A DNA stretch of 64,000 nt from Methylomonas koyamae. GTDB taxonomy: Bacteria; Pseudomonadota; Gammaproteobacteria; Methylococcales; Methylomonadaceae. This document shows positions 49,091-59,130 of the stretch, one piece after another; position 1 is the stretch's first letter, and each line of letters begins with the position of its first letter. The stretch lies in the NCBI RefSeq assembly GCF_006483455.1, contig NZ_PPPU01000006.1, positions 124,001 through 188,000 on the forward strand. Reading direction: 5' to 3'. A program made the translations under genes and the position numbers. The notes below the pieces were generated by a model. The model was not told the DNA's origin and did not search any database. It saw nothing but the letters and a program-made list of their open reading frames with translations.

Positions 49091-50671
49091 CTATGTACTG
49101 GGTAGCAACGGCAAAGTTACGGTAAAGGTCGAGCCGAGGTTCTCCCGGCTGTCCACCGCAACGCGCCCGCCGTGCGCTTTTGTAATCGATTTTGCCATCG
49201 GCAGGCCCAGGCCGGAGCCTTCGTCGCGCGAACTTTGCGCGTTATCGCTACGGAAGTGTCGCTCGAAAATGCGTTCCAAATCTCCGCTGGGAATACCGAT
49301 CCCCTGGTCGGTAAGGCTGAAACTCGCTTCCTTACCCTGCACCCATAAGGCTACCGAAATATGCCCCCCGGGATTTGAGTAGCGGCACGCATTTTCTCCC
49401 AAAATAAATAGCACCTGTCTTAAGCGCTGCTTATCGCCGCGTACCCAGACCGGGTGCTCCGGACCCGAGAACGATACGCTGAGCGAACGCTCCTCGGCCA
49501 TGACCTGAAAGTCCTCGACCGCATTGCCGACCAGCTCGGCCAGATCGACCTTGCCCCACTCGAATTGGAGATGGGCGGTTTCGGCACGGGCCAGAAACAG
49601 CAAATCGTTGACGTATTTGCCAAGCTGCATCGCCAGCTCGACGATGCGTTGTAATGCATCCTTGTATTCTTCGGTATGGCGATCTTCGCCGCGTAAGGTG
49701 ACTTCGGCCTCGCCGCGGATCACCGTGATCGGCGTCCGCAATTCGTGGCTGATGTCGGCCAAAAACTCGCGGCGGGCTTTATCCATCCGCTTCAATTCCT
49801 CGTTCAGCAGATTCAATTCCAAGGTCCGTTCCGCTACCCGCTGCTCCAGTACCGCCCGGCTTTCGCGCAACTTGTTTTGTTGAACTTCAAGCTCTTGCGC
49901 CATTTGATTAAAGTGGCTGGCCAGATAAGCGAATTCGTCGCGGGTATCGAGTTTGATCCGGTATTCCAGATTGCCGCTGGCGATTTCGTCGGTACCTTTC
50001 ATCAGAGCCTGGATCGGCCGGCGGAAGCGGCGCATCAACAGGATGCCGGACATCAGGCTGAACAGCGCGGCCGTCACGGACGCCAGGATAGCGGTCAGTC
50101 GCGACTGGCGGACCAGGCTTTCCAATTCGCGCTTGGCTTGCTTGGCCTTTTCGCGTTCGGCGTCGATCGCGGCATCGATCAAGGGCTGAAATTTGCCGTC
50201 GATTTCCTCTTCGGTAAATTTGGTCAAGGCCTGCACGGCGTTCGCCAGTTTGCCTTGCAGGCGCAAGCGCTCCACCTCTTCGAAGCGGTATTCGCTGGCT
50301 TCCAAAAACGCCGTCAAATGGGCGACGCGTTCCAGCTCGGCCGGCTTGTCGACCCAAGTCTCGCCGCCGATCACCGGTTCCTTGACCGCGGTGTCCCTCA
50401 GCGCCTGGATCGCTGCTTGCAGCCGCCGCTTGGACGATTCGACGCCGGTTTCCGAATTCGGATTCGCGGTAATCAGCCTATCCATCCGCTGTTTGAAATG
50501 GCGGTAGGCTTCCTGCGACAACTGTTCGTAATCGTCGAAGGTTTCGTAAGCAGTCTGGCTGTGCTGGAAGTGCAGGGCCATTTCGTCGGCGCCCAGATAC
50601 AGGGCCACGCCCAGGCTGAGGACGAAGCCGAACGAAATGAACATGACGATGGCCAGCCGAAACCGAAACAT
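49091..50671 (-). CDS. Membrane sensor histidine kinase with HAMP domain
   Basis: 526-aa kinase. TM1 at about 5-26, a long helical periplasmic sensor (about residues 28-195), TM2 near 198-215, then HAMP (RRFRRPIQALMKGTDEIASG) and a coiled coil. The HisKA motif is FLADISHELRTPITVIRGEA, with the phospho-His. The HATPase domain has the N box FILGENACRYSNPGGHIS, G1 LTDQGIGIP and G2 DEGSGLGLPM. It lies between the QseG-like lipoprotein gene and the response regulator gene in one operon. Confidence 0.92.
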   Translation of the reverse strand: MFRFRLAIVMFISFGFVLSLGVALYLGADEMALHFQHSQTAYETFDDYEQLSQEAYRHFKQRMDRLITANPNSETGVESSKRRLQAAIQALRDTAVKEPVIGGETWVDKPAELERVAHLTAFLEASEYRFEEVERLRLQGKLANAVQALTKFTEEEIDGKFQPLIDAAIDAEREKAKQAKRELESLVRQSRLTAILASVTAALFSLMSGILLMRRFRRPIQALMKGTDEIASGNLEYRIKLDTRDEFAYLASHFNQMAQELEVQQNKLRESRAVLEQRVAERTLELNLLNEELKRMDKARREFLADISHELRTPITVIRGEAEVTLRGEDRHTEEYKDALQRIVELAMQLGKYVNDLLFLARAETAHLQFEWGKVDLAELVGNAVEDFQVMAEERSLSVSFSGPEHPVWVRGDKQRLRQVLFILGENACRYSNPGGHISVALWVQGKEASFSLTDQGIGIPSGDLERIFERHFRSDNAQSSRDEGSGLGLPMAKSITKAHGGRVAVDSRENLGSTFTVTLPLLPST

Positions 50672-50676
50672 GGCTG

Positions 50677-51252
50677 CTATTTGGCGTCGCCGGTTTCGTC
50701 CAACTGTTTTTCCATGGAACGGATGGCTTCCAGTTTTTCCCGCAGCAGGTGCGATTGGGTTTTTTTCGAACCGGCGGTTTCCTTGGCATCCAGCACGTTC
50801 TGCACCGATTTTTGCTTGCGTTCCAATGATCCGACTTTCTTGTTGGTGCTGTTGATCCGCTTCAAGGCTTCGGTATGGATCGCCACCAGTCGGCGGGTGC
50901 GGTCATCGGCGTAGCTTTCCGGCGGGATGTCGGCCAATTCGTCCAGGATTTTCGGGATGTCGCCGCAGGCGTCCGACAACAGGCGGCCGGTCATCAATTG
51001 CAGGGTTATGGTCTTGTCCGGGTTTTCCTTATGCCGTTTCGCCAGGCCGCGGCAGGTTTCGCTTCGGCCTTGGCTGTTCATCGCCGCCAGGTTGGCGCCG
51101 AAATCCAGCAAATCCTCGAAGTCGGAATGGACGGTCGGTGCGGCGGCGGCCACCGGCGGCCCCTGCCGCACGTTGGAATCGACTTCGGCGCAGCCGGCGA
51201 ATAATAGAATCAGCGGCGCCGGTAGTAACAGGCGCGGGTTGAAAAACGTCAT
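50677..51252 (-). CDS. QseG-like lipoprotein
   Basis: 191-aa lipoprotein with signal PAPLILLFAGCAEVDS (lipidated Cys near residue 21). The mature part is helical, with AKRHKENPDKTITLQLMTGR and a C-terminal coiled coil (LERKQKSVQNVLDAKETAGS, then LREKLEAIRSMEKQLDE). In enterobacteria QseG lies between qseE and its regulator and modulates the kinase. The order here (kinase, lipoprotein, second kinase) keeps the pairing with the upstream kinase. Family assignment by position and coiled-coil form. Confidence 0.65.
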   Translation of the reverse strand: MTFFNPRLLLPAPLILLFAGCAEVDSNVRQGPPVAAAAPTVHSDFEDLLDFGANLAAMNSQGRSETCRGLAKRHKENPDKTITLQLMTGRLLSDACGDIPKILDELADIPPESYADDRTRRLVAIHTEALKRINSTNKKVGSLERKQKSVQNVLDAKETAGSKKTQSHLLREKLEAIRSMEKQLDETGDAK

Positions 51253-51259
51253 GGTTGGT

Positions 51260-52720
51260 TTAGAACTCCCCGTTTAGCGGCAATTGCACCCGGATACGGG
51301 CGCCGTGTTGGTCTTGTCGGGCGTCGATGATTTCGACATTGCCCTGGTGGTTGGCGACGTATTCCTTGACGATGGCCAGCCCCAGGCCCGGACCTTCCGG
51401 AATGTCCTCGGCCTGCGCCGCCTTGCCGCGGTAGAACGGTTCGAAGGCGTGGGCCCGTTCGTCCAGTGGAATTCCCGGGCCTTCGTCTTCGACTTCCAGC
51501 TCCATCTGAGTGCCGGTATCGCGCAGCATGATGCGGATTTCGCCTTTCGGCGGCGAAAATTTCACCGCATTGTCCAGCAGTTGCTCAATGATGCCGCGCA
51601 GCTGTGGGGCGTTGCCGGAAATATGCACCGGCCGCAACAACATGCGCATTTCGATCGATTTGGTTGCCAGCGCCGGTTGAAACTCGGCGACCACCGTTTC
51701 CAGCAACTCCTTCATATTCAAAGTTTGTTTGCGTTTGGCTTCGCTTTGCGCGCTCAATTTGCTGTAAAGCAGCAAGTCGTCCGAAACGGCTTGCAGTTTG
51801 TCGATGTTGGCGCCCAGCTTGCGGACGATGTCCTGTTGGCGCAGATTGCCATCCAGTTCGGCCTCGTCGGCCATTTGTTCGGCGCCATAGCGGATGCCGG
51901 CCAGCGGCGCCTCGATTTCGTGGGCGACGTTGTGTATGAATTGCTGCTTCGACGATTCCAGCTCCATCAGCCGGGTGCGCAACCATTCCAGGCGGTTGCC
52001 GAGAAAGGCCAAATCGGACGGACCGCTGACGGCTACCGGCTCCTTCAGTTCCCCGGCACCCAAACGTCGGATCGAGGAATCCAACTGCCGCATCGAGCGC
52101 GAAATCACCAGCAACAGCAGCGCAATTGCGGCTGACGACAAGGCCAACAGCGCGGCGCCTCTGATTAACAAGCCTTGCTCCAGCGATTCCGACATTTGCC
52201 GGAGCTCGTTGAATTCATGATCGACGTGGCTTTCGAACTCGCGCGACAGCGTGTATGACGATTCGCGCAGCCCTTGAAAGGCCTCGTCCAGCGGCAGTTT
52301 CAGGTTGTTGTCGCCCTCTGAACCGATGATTTGCTGGTAAATCAGGTTTTCCTTTTCCGACAATTCGTTGACCAGCAACGCGATGCGGTTGTCGACCTGC
52401 AGTTTCAACAGATCGCTCAATGCCTGTTTGAACGAAGCGCGGACGGTTTCGTAGGACTGGCGTTCGTAAGGTTGGCGCAATTCGGGGTCGGATAGCAGCA
52501 CGAACAACTTGGCTTTGCGCTCGATATCGGAGGCTCGTTGCAATACCAAGCGGATGGTTTTGGTTTGTTCGAATACTTGCGAATTGACGGTTCGGCCCAA
52601 AGCCGAAGTCTGGCGCATGCCGAATGCAGCGTACATCACGGCCAGGAACAGCGGGATCACGGCAATGACAAATCCCAGCACAATCAGGGATTTCAGAGAC
52701 AGCAGGTTTTTGAATTTCAT
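51260..52720 (-). CDS. QseE/GlrK-like sensor histidine kinase
   Basis: 486-aa kinase. TM1 about 10-32 (SLIVLGFVIAVIPLFLAVMY), periplasmic helical domain to about 180, TM2 (ALLALSSAAIALLLLVIS), then HAMP-like and HisKA segment QQFIHNVAHEIEAPLAGIRY with the phospho-His. HATPase motifs: QLLDNAVKFSPPKGEIRI, EVEDEGPGIPLDERAHAFE, EGPGLGLAIVKEYV. It resembles QseE, which usually pairs with the NtrC-type QseF; no such regulator is present here. It heads the operon with the QseG-like lipoprotein. Confidence 0.85.
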   Translation of the reverse strand: MKFKNLLSLKSLIVLGFVIAVIPLFLAVMYAAFGMRQTSALGRTVNSQVFEQTKTIRLVLQRASDIERKAKLFVLLSDPELRQPYERQSYETVRASFKQALSDLLKLQVDNRIALLVNELSEKENLIYQQIIGSEGDNNLKLPLDEAFQGLRESSYTLSREFESHVDHEFNELRQMSESLEQGLLIRGAALLALSSAAIALLLLVISRSMRQLDSSIRRLGAGELKEPVAVSGPSDLAFLGNRLEWLRTRLMELESSKQQFIHNVAHEIEAPLAGIRYGAEQMADEAELDGNLRQQDIVRKLGANIDKLQAVSDDLLLYSKLSAQSEAKRKQTLNMKELLETVVAEFQPALATKSIEMRMLLRPVHISGNAPQLRGIIEQLLDNAVKFSPPKGEIRIMLRDTGTQMELEVEDEGPGIPLDERAHAFEPFYRGKAAQAEDIPEGPGLGLAIVKEYVANHQGNVEIIDARQDQHGARIRVQLPLNGEF

Positions 52721-52939
52721 CCTTGGCGACAGCGTCTGTAAATCCGCAATAGTATAGCTTGGCTGATGAAATTCGTGACGGGGCCTGCAAAAAATCGTAT
52801 TTGCGCTGCCAGCGCTATTGCGTCGGCCTTGGCGTTTCCCGGTTGTCGGAAAACGATGCGGATTGTCATATGATGCAGTTTACAGGGATGTTTACGATTC
52901 CGGGGCTGCCCGGAGTGTTGCTAATCGACAAGGACTCGC
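52721..52939. other. Divergent promoter region
   Basis: 219 bp between the kinase operon and the glycosidase gene. An AAGGACTCGC ribosome binding site precedes 52940. I see no clear promoter pair, terminator or ORF. Confidence 0.35.
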
Positions 52940-55900
52940 ATGCTGATTTTTTCATTGGCCGTTCTACGGCAATTCGCCGCCGAGATTTCGCATTATCTGG
53001 TGTCTTGGCGAACATTCCCATCCCCCCGTATTCGGGGGAGGCGCGCGGCCATACTGGTTGTCGCATGGTTGGCAATCGCCGGTGCGCGACCGGCGATTGC
53101 CGATGGAGGCGAGGCGGCAGGGATACCGGTTTCGGCGCTAACCGGTCAGCCGGTCGTGTTACTCGAACTTGGCAGCGCGGCAAGCGCTCCATCCCGCTTA
53201 GTGGCGAATGTACTAGCTGTTTCCGGCCAACTGTTGCCAGATTTTCAGCACGGGGTTGCTTGGCAAGTCGAGCCGGAGGCGGTCAACGTATTGCATGCGG
53301 GCTTTGGTCAATGGCGGGCGGCGTTTCGCTTCCAATTGACTCGGGCCGTCTCCGGCGATTTTCGGTTTTGGGCGCGCTGGCGTCAGGGCGGCGATCCGGC
53401 GGTGTGCCGGCAAACTTTCGAATTGTGGTCCGGGCCGGATGTTAACCATCTGCAACAACGCGGCAGCGTACAACTGACGCCGAAAGGCTGGGAGTACGCC
53501 TGGTTGAGCGGTCCGGAGCTGATCGAATTGCAAGCAGAAGACCGGGTTGTAGAAGTGCGCAACAGCGGCGCCGGCCACGATGCCAAGGTGTTCGATGCGT
53601 TTTTGCTGGCATCGCCGTGGGCGGAGTTGCCGGTGACCGCGACCGCCGACCAGCCGGTGTTGCTGTTGGAATTAGGCAAGGCGCCGGCTTTGCTGGATTT
53701 GCCGAAACCGGACCATTTGACGGTGGTGCAGGGCACGGCCGAGGCCGGCACCAATACCGGTGCGTTGGCGATTGAACAAGACGAAGCCTTGTTGTTCCAT
53801 TCCGGTTTCGGCGACTGGAGCGGCAGCTTCCGTTTTCCGTTGCCTCCAGACAGCAAGCCCGGCCAATACCGGCTGTGGGCGCGCTACAAAAGCGGCGGCG
53901 AGGTCTCGCAAGTCGAGCAGCGCTTTAGTGTCAAGGCCGGTGCCAAGCCGGAGGAGTTGGCGAGCCGCGGCGAATTTGCCCTGACCAACACCACGCCGTG
54001 GGAGTACCAATGGCTGCCCGCCGCCGAGACAGTGACTTTGTTGCCCGGCGATCGCTGGCTGACTCTGGAAAACAGCGGCAAGGCCGACGGCGCCAAGGTG
54101 TTCGACGCCTTTGTGCTGCAACTGCAACAGCCGCTGGCCGCGGCGATGACCGGCGAGCAGGCGCAACTGCGCAACCGGTTTTTGGCTTTGACCAGACCTG
54201 ATGCCAAAGGCCCGCGGCGTTTGTTGGTGCTGGACGGTAGCGGCGCACACGGCGAGCCTTTGTTTCGCGGTTTGGCCGCCGATGCGGCACGAGCGCATTA
54301 TCAAACCATGCCGGTGACTTATTTGATCGACCAAGCCGCCGAGACGATGGCCCGCAATTTGAATCTGCCGACATTGCCGGCGGCCATCGTCACCGACGAT
54401 CATCACACCGTGCTGGGCGTTTTGACGCAGCCGGACGACGCAGCAAGCGTGGCAAAATTTCTAGCCGAGCCGGACCAAATCGGCTGGATGCCGCAACCTG
54501 TCGCAATCCCGGCGCCAACGCCAGCGCTGTTAAAAAACGGCATCCCGGCCGCCTGGCTGGTCGGCGGTTTGCAGGATGGCCAAGCCGGTCTGTCGGTATT
54601 TGGTTTGGACACCGAAACGATATCGAGGCCCAATCCCGATCAGCCCTTCCTGAGCCTGGCAATGATGGGCGGTAAACTACGCAAATGGCGGGTGGCGGCG
54701 ACCGATGCCAACGGTGAAACCACGATTCTGGACAGCACCGAACACGCCTACGGCTGGTCGCGCGGCACCGGCTACGCACAACTTTATCTGCACGCCGACC
54801 GTCCTCTGCAGGCGCAATTGCATCTGCCCCAGTCCGGCATTAAAGCGGCAGCCTGGCTGGACGGCCGCCCCTTGATCTTGGCGGACGACGGACTACCGCC
54901 AGCGGGCTTCAAGGCCTCGCTGGGCGCTCAAGCTCAAGCCCTGCTGCACGGCTTGACCACAGAAGGTTTGCTGGCCACCGCCCACGCCGAGCGGCTGCAA
55001 GCGCCGCAAGTGGCCGCGTTAAATCTGGCACCGGGTTGGCATAGCTTGCTGTTAAAACTGGTGATGCAACACGATCAGGGGCAGCGCTTTTACTTTGCCG
55101 GGCTGTTCACCGACGCCGGCGGCAAGCCTCTCGAAGGCTTGCGGACGCAAACCGCCGATCCTGATGCCGATCTGGCCCTGAACCAGATCGCCGCCAAACT
55201 CAGGCCGGTGATTTTCAATACTGCCCCGGCCAATCTGCCGCATCCCGGTGCGCCGATCAAGCTGAGTATCGATCTGCGCTGGCAGCCGATTTTGGAGGAA
55301 GCCAAACTGGAGACGCCGCTGCCGCGCTTCCCGGCCAAATTGCGTCTGCGGTTGCTCGATTACAGCGGTCGGCAAATCGCCGAGCGGGAGATTCGCAGCC
55401 GCTTCCCCGGCCAGGTCGAAGCCGATTTCGGCAAACTCGACCAGCCCGGCTATTACGCCATATATCCGTCTTTGTACACCGAAGACGGCCGGCCGATCAT
55501 GCACTATCCGGCCGACGGTTTTAGCGTCGTCGCCGGCAACAACGCCCAAAAGCAACGGCTGGTGCAAAAGAAAGTCTGGAACAACGATTACTATGCCTTG
55601 GCTGACGGCGACAAAAGTTTCCGCCAAACCGGCGCTTACTTCGATTGGCTGGAGCGGATGGGCATTTTCAGAAGCCTGGCTAGTTATCCGGGCTTCGATC
55701 CGCAATACCGGCTATTGTGGGAGCAAGCCAAACAGCGCGGTCTGGACCTGTTTGCCGACTCGGCCGGCGACAGCCACTGGCTGAACGACAAACCTGAAGA
55801 CGGCCGCCGTTTTGTCGATGCTGTCGCCGGTTTTACCCGCTTCTTCAAAGCCAGCAACGAGATTGACATTCGCCACGAGCCGGAATGGCAAAAACTGCGC

Positions 55901-56680
55901 GAACCTACGCATTGGCTGGAACGAGCTAAATCGGAATACCAAATGGTCCATCAAGCCCGCAACGATGCCCATTACCTGGGCGGCAGCCTGGTGCGGCCGG
56001 GCGAGGGCGGCTGGTTTAAACAAGTGTTGCAACTGGGTTTGGATAATCACCAGGATGCCTGGGACGTGCACGCCTATCCGCAACGGCCGCCGCGCTTCGG
56101 CGGGCCGATCGGCAACGGCGAGTTGGAAGACGAGCGCGGAGTGCTGGCGGCTTATGCTAGTTTAGGTAAAACCAATAAATTGCCGTTCTGGCTGGGCGAA
56201 ACCGGCGCCAAGGCCATGCACGGCTTTAGTGGTCGGCGCTGGCAGGCGGAGCAGGTGGCAAAAATCGTGGCTTGGGTGAATAGCCGCCCTGATTATCTGG
56301 GCGTGGCGTTTTGCATCGCCCATGAATACGACCTGGCTTACGGCCGAATCTGGGATTATTCGCTCGGTCACAAACCCGGCGAAGCGGCGCTGTACACCGC
56401 CAGCGCGCTGATCGACGGTCTGCCGTACCGGCCGGTCGATACTCACGACGCCAACGTCCAGGCCGGCTATTTCGGCGAAACCCTGATGCTTTGGCGCGAG
56501 CAAGGCGAGGGTGTGTGGTCGGTACAACTCGACTCTGAGCGGCAATGGGTTTTGGTGGATGTGGTCGGGAAGATGCGGAAATTGGCGACCGATGCGTCAG
56601 GTATCGTCGGCGTGTCGATCTCGGCTAGCCCGGTGTATGTCCTACCCGAGGCCGTTTACCGTCTTTTAACTGCGGGCTAA
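52940..56680 (+). CDS. Large exported clan GH-A-like glycosidase
   Basis: 1246-aa protein with a signal-like segment at about residues 35-55 (AAILVVAWLAIAGARPAIA) after a 34-residue extension. Two tandem beta-domains follow (about 65-235 and 240-400), each opening QPVVLLELG/QPVLLLELG and with QRGSVQLTPKGWEYAWL / RGEFALTNTTPWEYQWL. The C-terminal third looks like a (beta/alpha)8 barrel of clan GH-A: acid/base Glu in FFKASNEIDIRHEPEW (residue 974) and nucleophile Glu in PFWLGETGAKAM (residue 1087). It lies beside an exopolysaccharide locus, so a polysaccharide lyase/hydrolase role is plausible. The specific GH family is not known to me. Confidence 0.72.
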   Translation: MLIFSLAVLRQFAAEISHYLVSWRTFPSPRIRGRRAAILVVAWLAIAGARPAIADGGEAAGIPVSALTGQPVVLLELGSAASAPSRLVANVLAVSGQLLPDFQHGVAWQVEPEAVNVLHAGFGQWRAAFRFQLTRAVSGDFRFWARWRQGGDPAVCRQTFELWSGPDVNHLQQRGSVQLTPKGWEYAWLSGPELIELQAEDRVVEVRNSGAGHDAKVFDAFLLASPWAELPVTATADQPVLLLELGKAPALLDLPKPDHLTVVQGTAEAGTNTGALAIEQDEALLFHSGFGDWSGSFRFPLPPDSKPGQYRLWARYKSGGEVSQVEQRFSVKAGAKPEELASRGEFALTNTTPWEYQWLPAAETVTLLPGDRWLTLENSGKADGAKVFDAFVLQLQQPLAAAMTGEQAQLRNRFLALTRPDAKGPRRLLVLDGSGAHGEPLFRGLAADAARAHYQTMPVTYLIDQAAETMARNLNLPTLPAAIVTDDHHTVLGVLTQPDDAASVAKFLAEPDQIGWMPQPVAIPAPTPALLKNGIPAAWLVGGLQDGQAGLSVFGLDTETISRPNPDQPFLSLAMMGGKLRKWRVAATDANGETTILDSTEHAYGWSRGTGYAQLYLHADRPLQAQLHLPQSGIKAAAWLDGRPLILADDGLPPAGFKASLGAQAQALLHGLTTEGLLATAHAERLQAPQVAALNLAPGWHSLLLKLVMQHDQGQRFYFAGLFTDAGGKPLEGLRTQTADPDADLALNQIAAKLRPVIFNTAPANLPHPGAPIKLSIDLRWQPILEEAKLETPLPRFPAKLRLRLLDYSGRQIAEREIRSRFPGQVEADFGKLDQPGYYAIYPSLYTEDGRPIMHYPADGFSVVAGNNAQKQRLVQKKVWNNDYYALADGDKSFRQTGAYFDWLERMGIFRSLASYPGFDPQYRLLWEQAKQRGLDLFADSAGDSHWLNDKPEDGRRFVDAVAGFTRFFKASNEIDIRHEPEWQKLREPTHWLERAKSEYQMVHQARNDAHYLGGSLVRPGEGGWFKQVLQLGLDNHQDAWDVHAYPQRPPRFGGPIGNGELEDERGVLAAYASLGKTNKLPFWLGETGAKAMHGFSGRRWQAEQVAKIVAWVNSRPDYLGVAFCIAHEYDLAYGRIWDYSLGHKPGEAALYTASALIDGLPYRPVDTHDANVQAGYFGETLMLWREQGEGVWSVQLDSERQWVLVDVVGKMRKLATDASGIVGVSISASPVYVLPEAVYRLLTAG

Positions 56681-56713
56681 GGGGATGTGCCGTTGAGTCC
56701 GGAATGTTGGAGG

Positions 56714-56743
56714 CCAACGGGTATCTGTTTGGATACCCGTTGG
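56714..56743. terminator. Bidirectional terminator hairpin
   Basis: CCAACGGGTATC (56714-56725) and GATACCCGTTGG (56732-56743) form a perfect 12-bp stem with a TGTTTG loop, in the 125-bp gap between the convergent glycosidase and metalloprotease genes. There is no long T run on either side, so it may act as a pause or as a boundary rather than a classical terminator. Confidence 0.6.
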
Positions 56744-56805
56744 CGGCGAGTGGAATCGCAAATTAGGCGCGGCGTTAACCGCGCCCGTTGCATACTGCTG
56801 GCGCC

Positions 56806-59130
56806 TTACCAGGAAAAGCTGCCAGCAACTTGACCGCTACCGTCGTAATTGAAACCGGATTTGACGACGTTGGTGACCGCGAACGCGCAGGTACCCGAGG
56901 TGCTGCTCGGCAAAGTCGAACTGCTGATGCTGACGCTGCCGTTGGTAGCCGTGGTTCCGGACGTTTTGCCCGTTACCGCAGTGGAGCCCGAAGTTGTGGC
57001 GACCGAACCGCTCCAGTTTCCATATACCGTCGCGCTGGCGACGCCGGACGTGTCGTAGTTGACCGTGACACTGGCCACGCACTGCGACTTGCCCCTGCTC
57101 AATAATTTACGCGAGATCTTTGTGCTGCCTACCGTCATGTTCGCCGCGACCGGTGTTTGCGTCACGTTAACCGTTTGCGTGGTGCTGTTTTTCAAGCCGC
57201 TATTGTCGGTTACGGTCAAAGTTGCCGTGTAGTTGCCCGGTGTGTTGTAGACGTGGCTTGCGCTGCTGCTACTGCCGCTGCTGCTGCCGTCGCCGTAGTT
57301 CCAGTCGTAGCTGACGATGCTGCCGTCCTGGTCGCTGGAGCCGGAGCCGTTGAAGGTGGTGGTCAGCGGCGCATCGCCGCTGGTCGGCAATGCGGAAATT
57401 ACCGCGGTGGGCGAAACCAGCGTGGTCGAGCTTTTCGGGTAGTTGCCGGTGATTTGATATTGCCCAACGCTGCCGTAGTCGGAGTAGCCGGTCGTCAAAT
57501 CGCCGAATCCGACGCCTTCCACTTGCAGAAAATATTGGCCGGCAGGCAAGGTCGCGGTTACTGCCGCGGACAGGCTATCCGCCGGATTTGCCGCGCTCAC
57601 GGTATTGCCGGCACTGTCGACCAGTTTCAGCGAAATATCCAGATTCGGAGCCACAGAACCGGAACCGACGTTGAACTGCACGTTGCCGCCGTCGGTAAAG
57701 AAGGTAAACACGTCGACATCGGTATTGCGCTCGATCACGCCGGTTTGCGATACGGCAGCGGCATCGCCCGACAGCGGCGCGGCGCTTGCGGTTGTGCTCG
57801 GATAGTCGTCTGCGCGGATCGGAGCGCCGGCCGCGCTGATGACCGCGATATCGTCCTGCAGATTATTGGCGTCGGGATACTCGCCTTTGCTCCACTGCGA
57901 CACCGGTTTGTAATAACCGACCCCCATAATCGACGCCCAACCGGTGGCACCGCTGCCATGGCCGGAGTAATAGCCGACGGTCGATGTGCCATCGTGATTC
58001 AGGTTCAGGTTATGCCCGACTTCGTGCGATACCGCTTCGGCAACATATTTCGGAAAACCGTTGCCTAATTTATCGAAGAACGCCCAGGCCGGTTGGTAAC
58101 GGTCCGGCGTGGTGGAGGAATAGTATGAGAAAACATTGACATAAGCCACGCCACCGCAGGACTGGCTGCAAAGTTCCGGCATGGAGCGGGTGATCACGGC
58201 TCGGGTGCCGTACTGGGTATCGCTGCTGCTGGTGCGCTGCAGCGCGTCCGCCGTCGGTTCTTGGGTAGTGACGTCCACATCGAACGGCGCATAATCTTCA
58301 GCGACGCGTTGCCAAATTTCGCGGATATTACTCAACTCCGCGCTACTGAAGGCGCCCGGATTGCCGTCGGTATCGTAGGCCTGCGCAGTCAACGTGCCGC
58401 TGTTCCAGGCCGTGTTGCTGGCGACGTGGCCGTTGAAATCCAGATAAATGACCCGGTTCGAGCTGGGTTTACTGTGCAATGCAAACGGATCTGCCGTCGA
58501 GGTTGCCAACGACGAAAAGGTCGAAGATTCGGCCGCGGTTGCGTAGGCTTCGTTAGCGGCGCTGTTTCCGTCTTGGGGCGCGGGTACCGGTTTGGTATCG
58601 GATTCGACGTAAAGCAAGCGGCCGCCTTGGTCTATCCACGCGGTTTGATCGGTTTTAAGAATGTTTTCCAGGCGTTCGGCGGACATGTCGTAAGCCTGAG
58701 CCACCAGCGGCAAGTTACTGCCCAATGCGTCGATGGCGGCTTGGCCGTTCACATTGCCGGGCAGGGTAATCGTCGGAAACGGGGTTTCGGATTCCGCAGC
58801 TTGCGTAGCTTGGGTAGATTTGGACAAGGATTTTTGGGCAGTGTCCTTGATATCCGATAACGGATTGGACTGACCGGAACCGTTCAGCCCGGAGACAAAG
58901 GCCTGTACCCGACCGTCAGCGAGCATGGTGAGGCCGTAGTTATAGCCGACCAACGCCTTTTCTGCGTCTTCGCGCGACGCAAAGTAAATAGTCTCGGTCG
59001 GAATGCCGGCTGCGGTGGCCGGTAAGCTTTGGCTGGGGTCGGCGTCTATCGACGCCGTCGGTTCGGACGTTGCGGCGCAACCCAACAGCGAGCTGAGTAG
59101 CGCGGAAGCGATGAAGGTTTGGTTGTTCAT
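56806..59130 (-). CDS. Metzincin lipoprotein with PPC and PKD domains
   Basis: 774-aa secreted lipoprotein (signal with lipobox SALLSSLLGCAATS; start at 59130 behind GGGGGAT, the longer frame to 59325 being untranslated). The metzincin motif AVSHEVGHNLNLNHDGTSTV (HExxHxxxxxH) lies near residue 405. Also visible: a prepeptidase-type C-terminal domain (GNVQFNVGSGSVAPNLDISL), a PKD domain (TFNGSGSSDQDGSIVSYDWN, YTATLTVTDNSGL) and a C-terminal domain with a Cys pair (SQCVASVTV, SGTCAFAVT). Probably an extracellular protease. Confidence 0.85.
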   Translation of the reverse strand: MNNQTFIASALLSSLLGCAATSEPTASIDADPSQSLPATAAGIPTETIYFASREDAEKALVGYNYGLTMLADGRVQAFVSGLNGSGQSNPLSDIKDTAQKSLSKSTQATQAAESETPFPTITLPGNVNGQAAIDALGSNLPLVAQAYDMSAERLENILKTDQTAWIDQGGRLLYVESDTKPVPAPQDGNSAANEAYATAAESSTFSSLATSTADPFALHSKPSSNRVIYLDFNGHVASNTAWNSGTLTAQAYDTDGNPGAFSSAELSNIREIWQRVAEDYAPFDVDVTTQEPTADALQRTSSSDTQYGTRAVITRSMPELCSQSCGGVAYVNVFSYYSSTTPDRYQPAWAFFDKLGNGFPKYVAEAVSHEVGHNLNLNHDGTSTVGYYSGHGSGATGWASIMGVGYYKPVSQWSKGEYPDANNLQDDIAVISAAGAPIRADDYPSTTASAAPLSGDAAAVSQTGVIERNTDVDVFTFFTDGGNVQFNVGSGSVAPNLDISLKLVDSAGNTVSAANPADSLSAAVTATLPAGQYFLQVEGVGFGDLTTGYSDYGSVGQYQITGNYPKSSTTLVSPTAVISALPTSGDAPLTTTFNGSGSSDQDGSIVSYDWNYGDGSSSGSSSSASHVYNTPGNYTATLTVTDNSGLKNSTTQTVNVTQTPVAANMTVGSTKISRKLLSRGKSQCVASVTVNYDTSGVASATVYGNWSGSVATTSGSTAVTGKTSGTTATNGSVSISSSTLPSSTSGTCAFAVTNVVKSGFNYDGSGQVAGSFSW

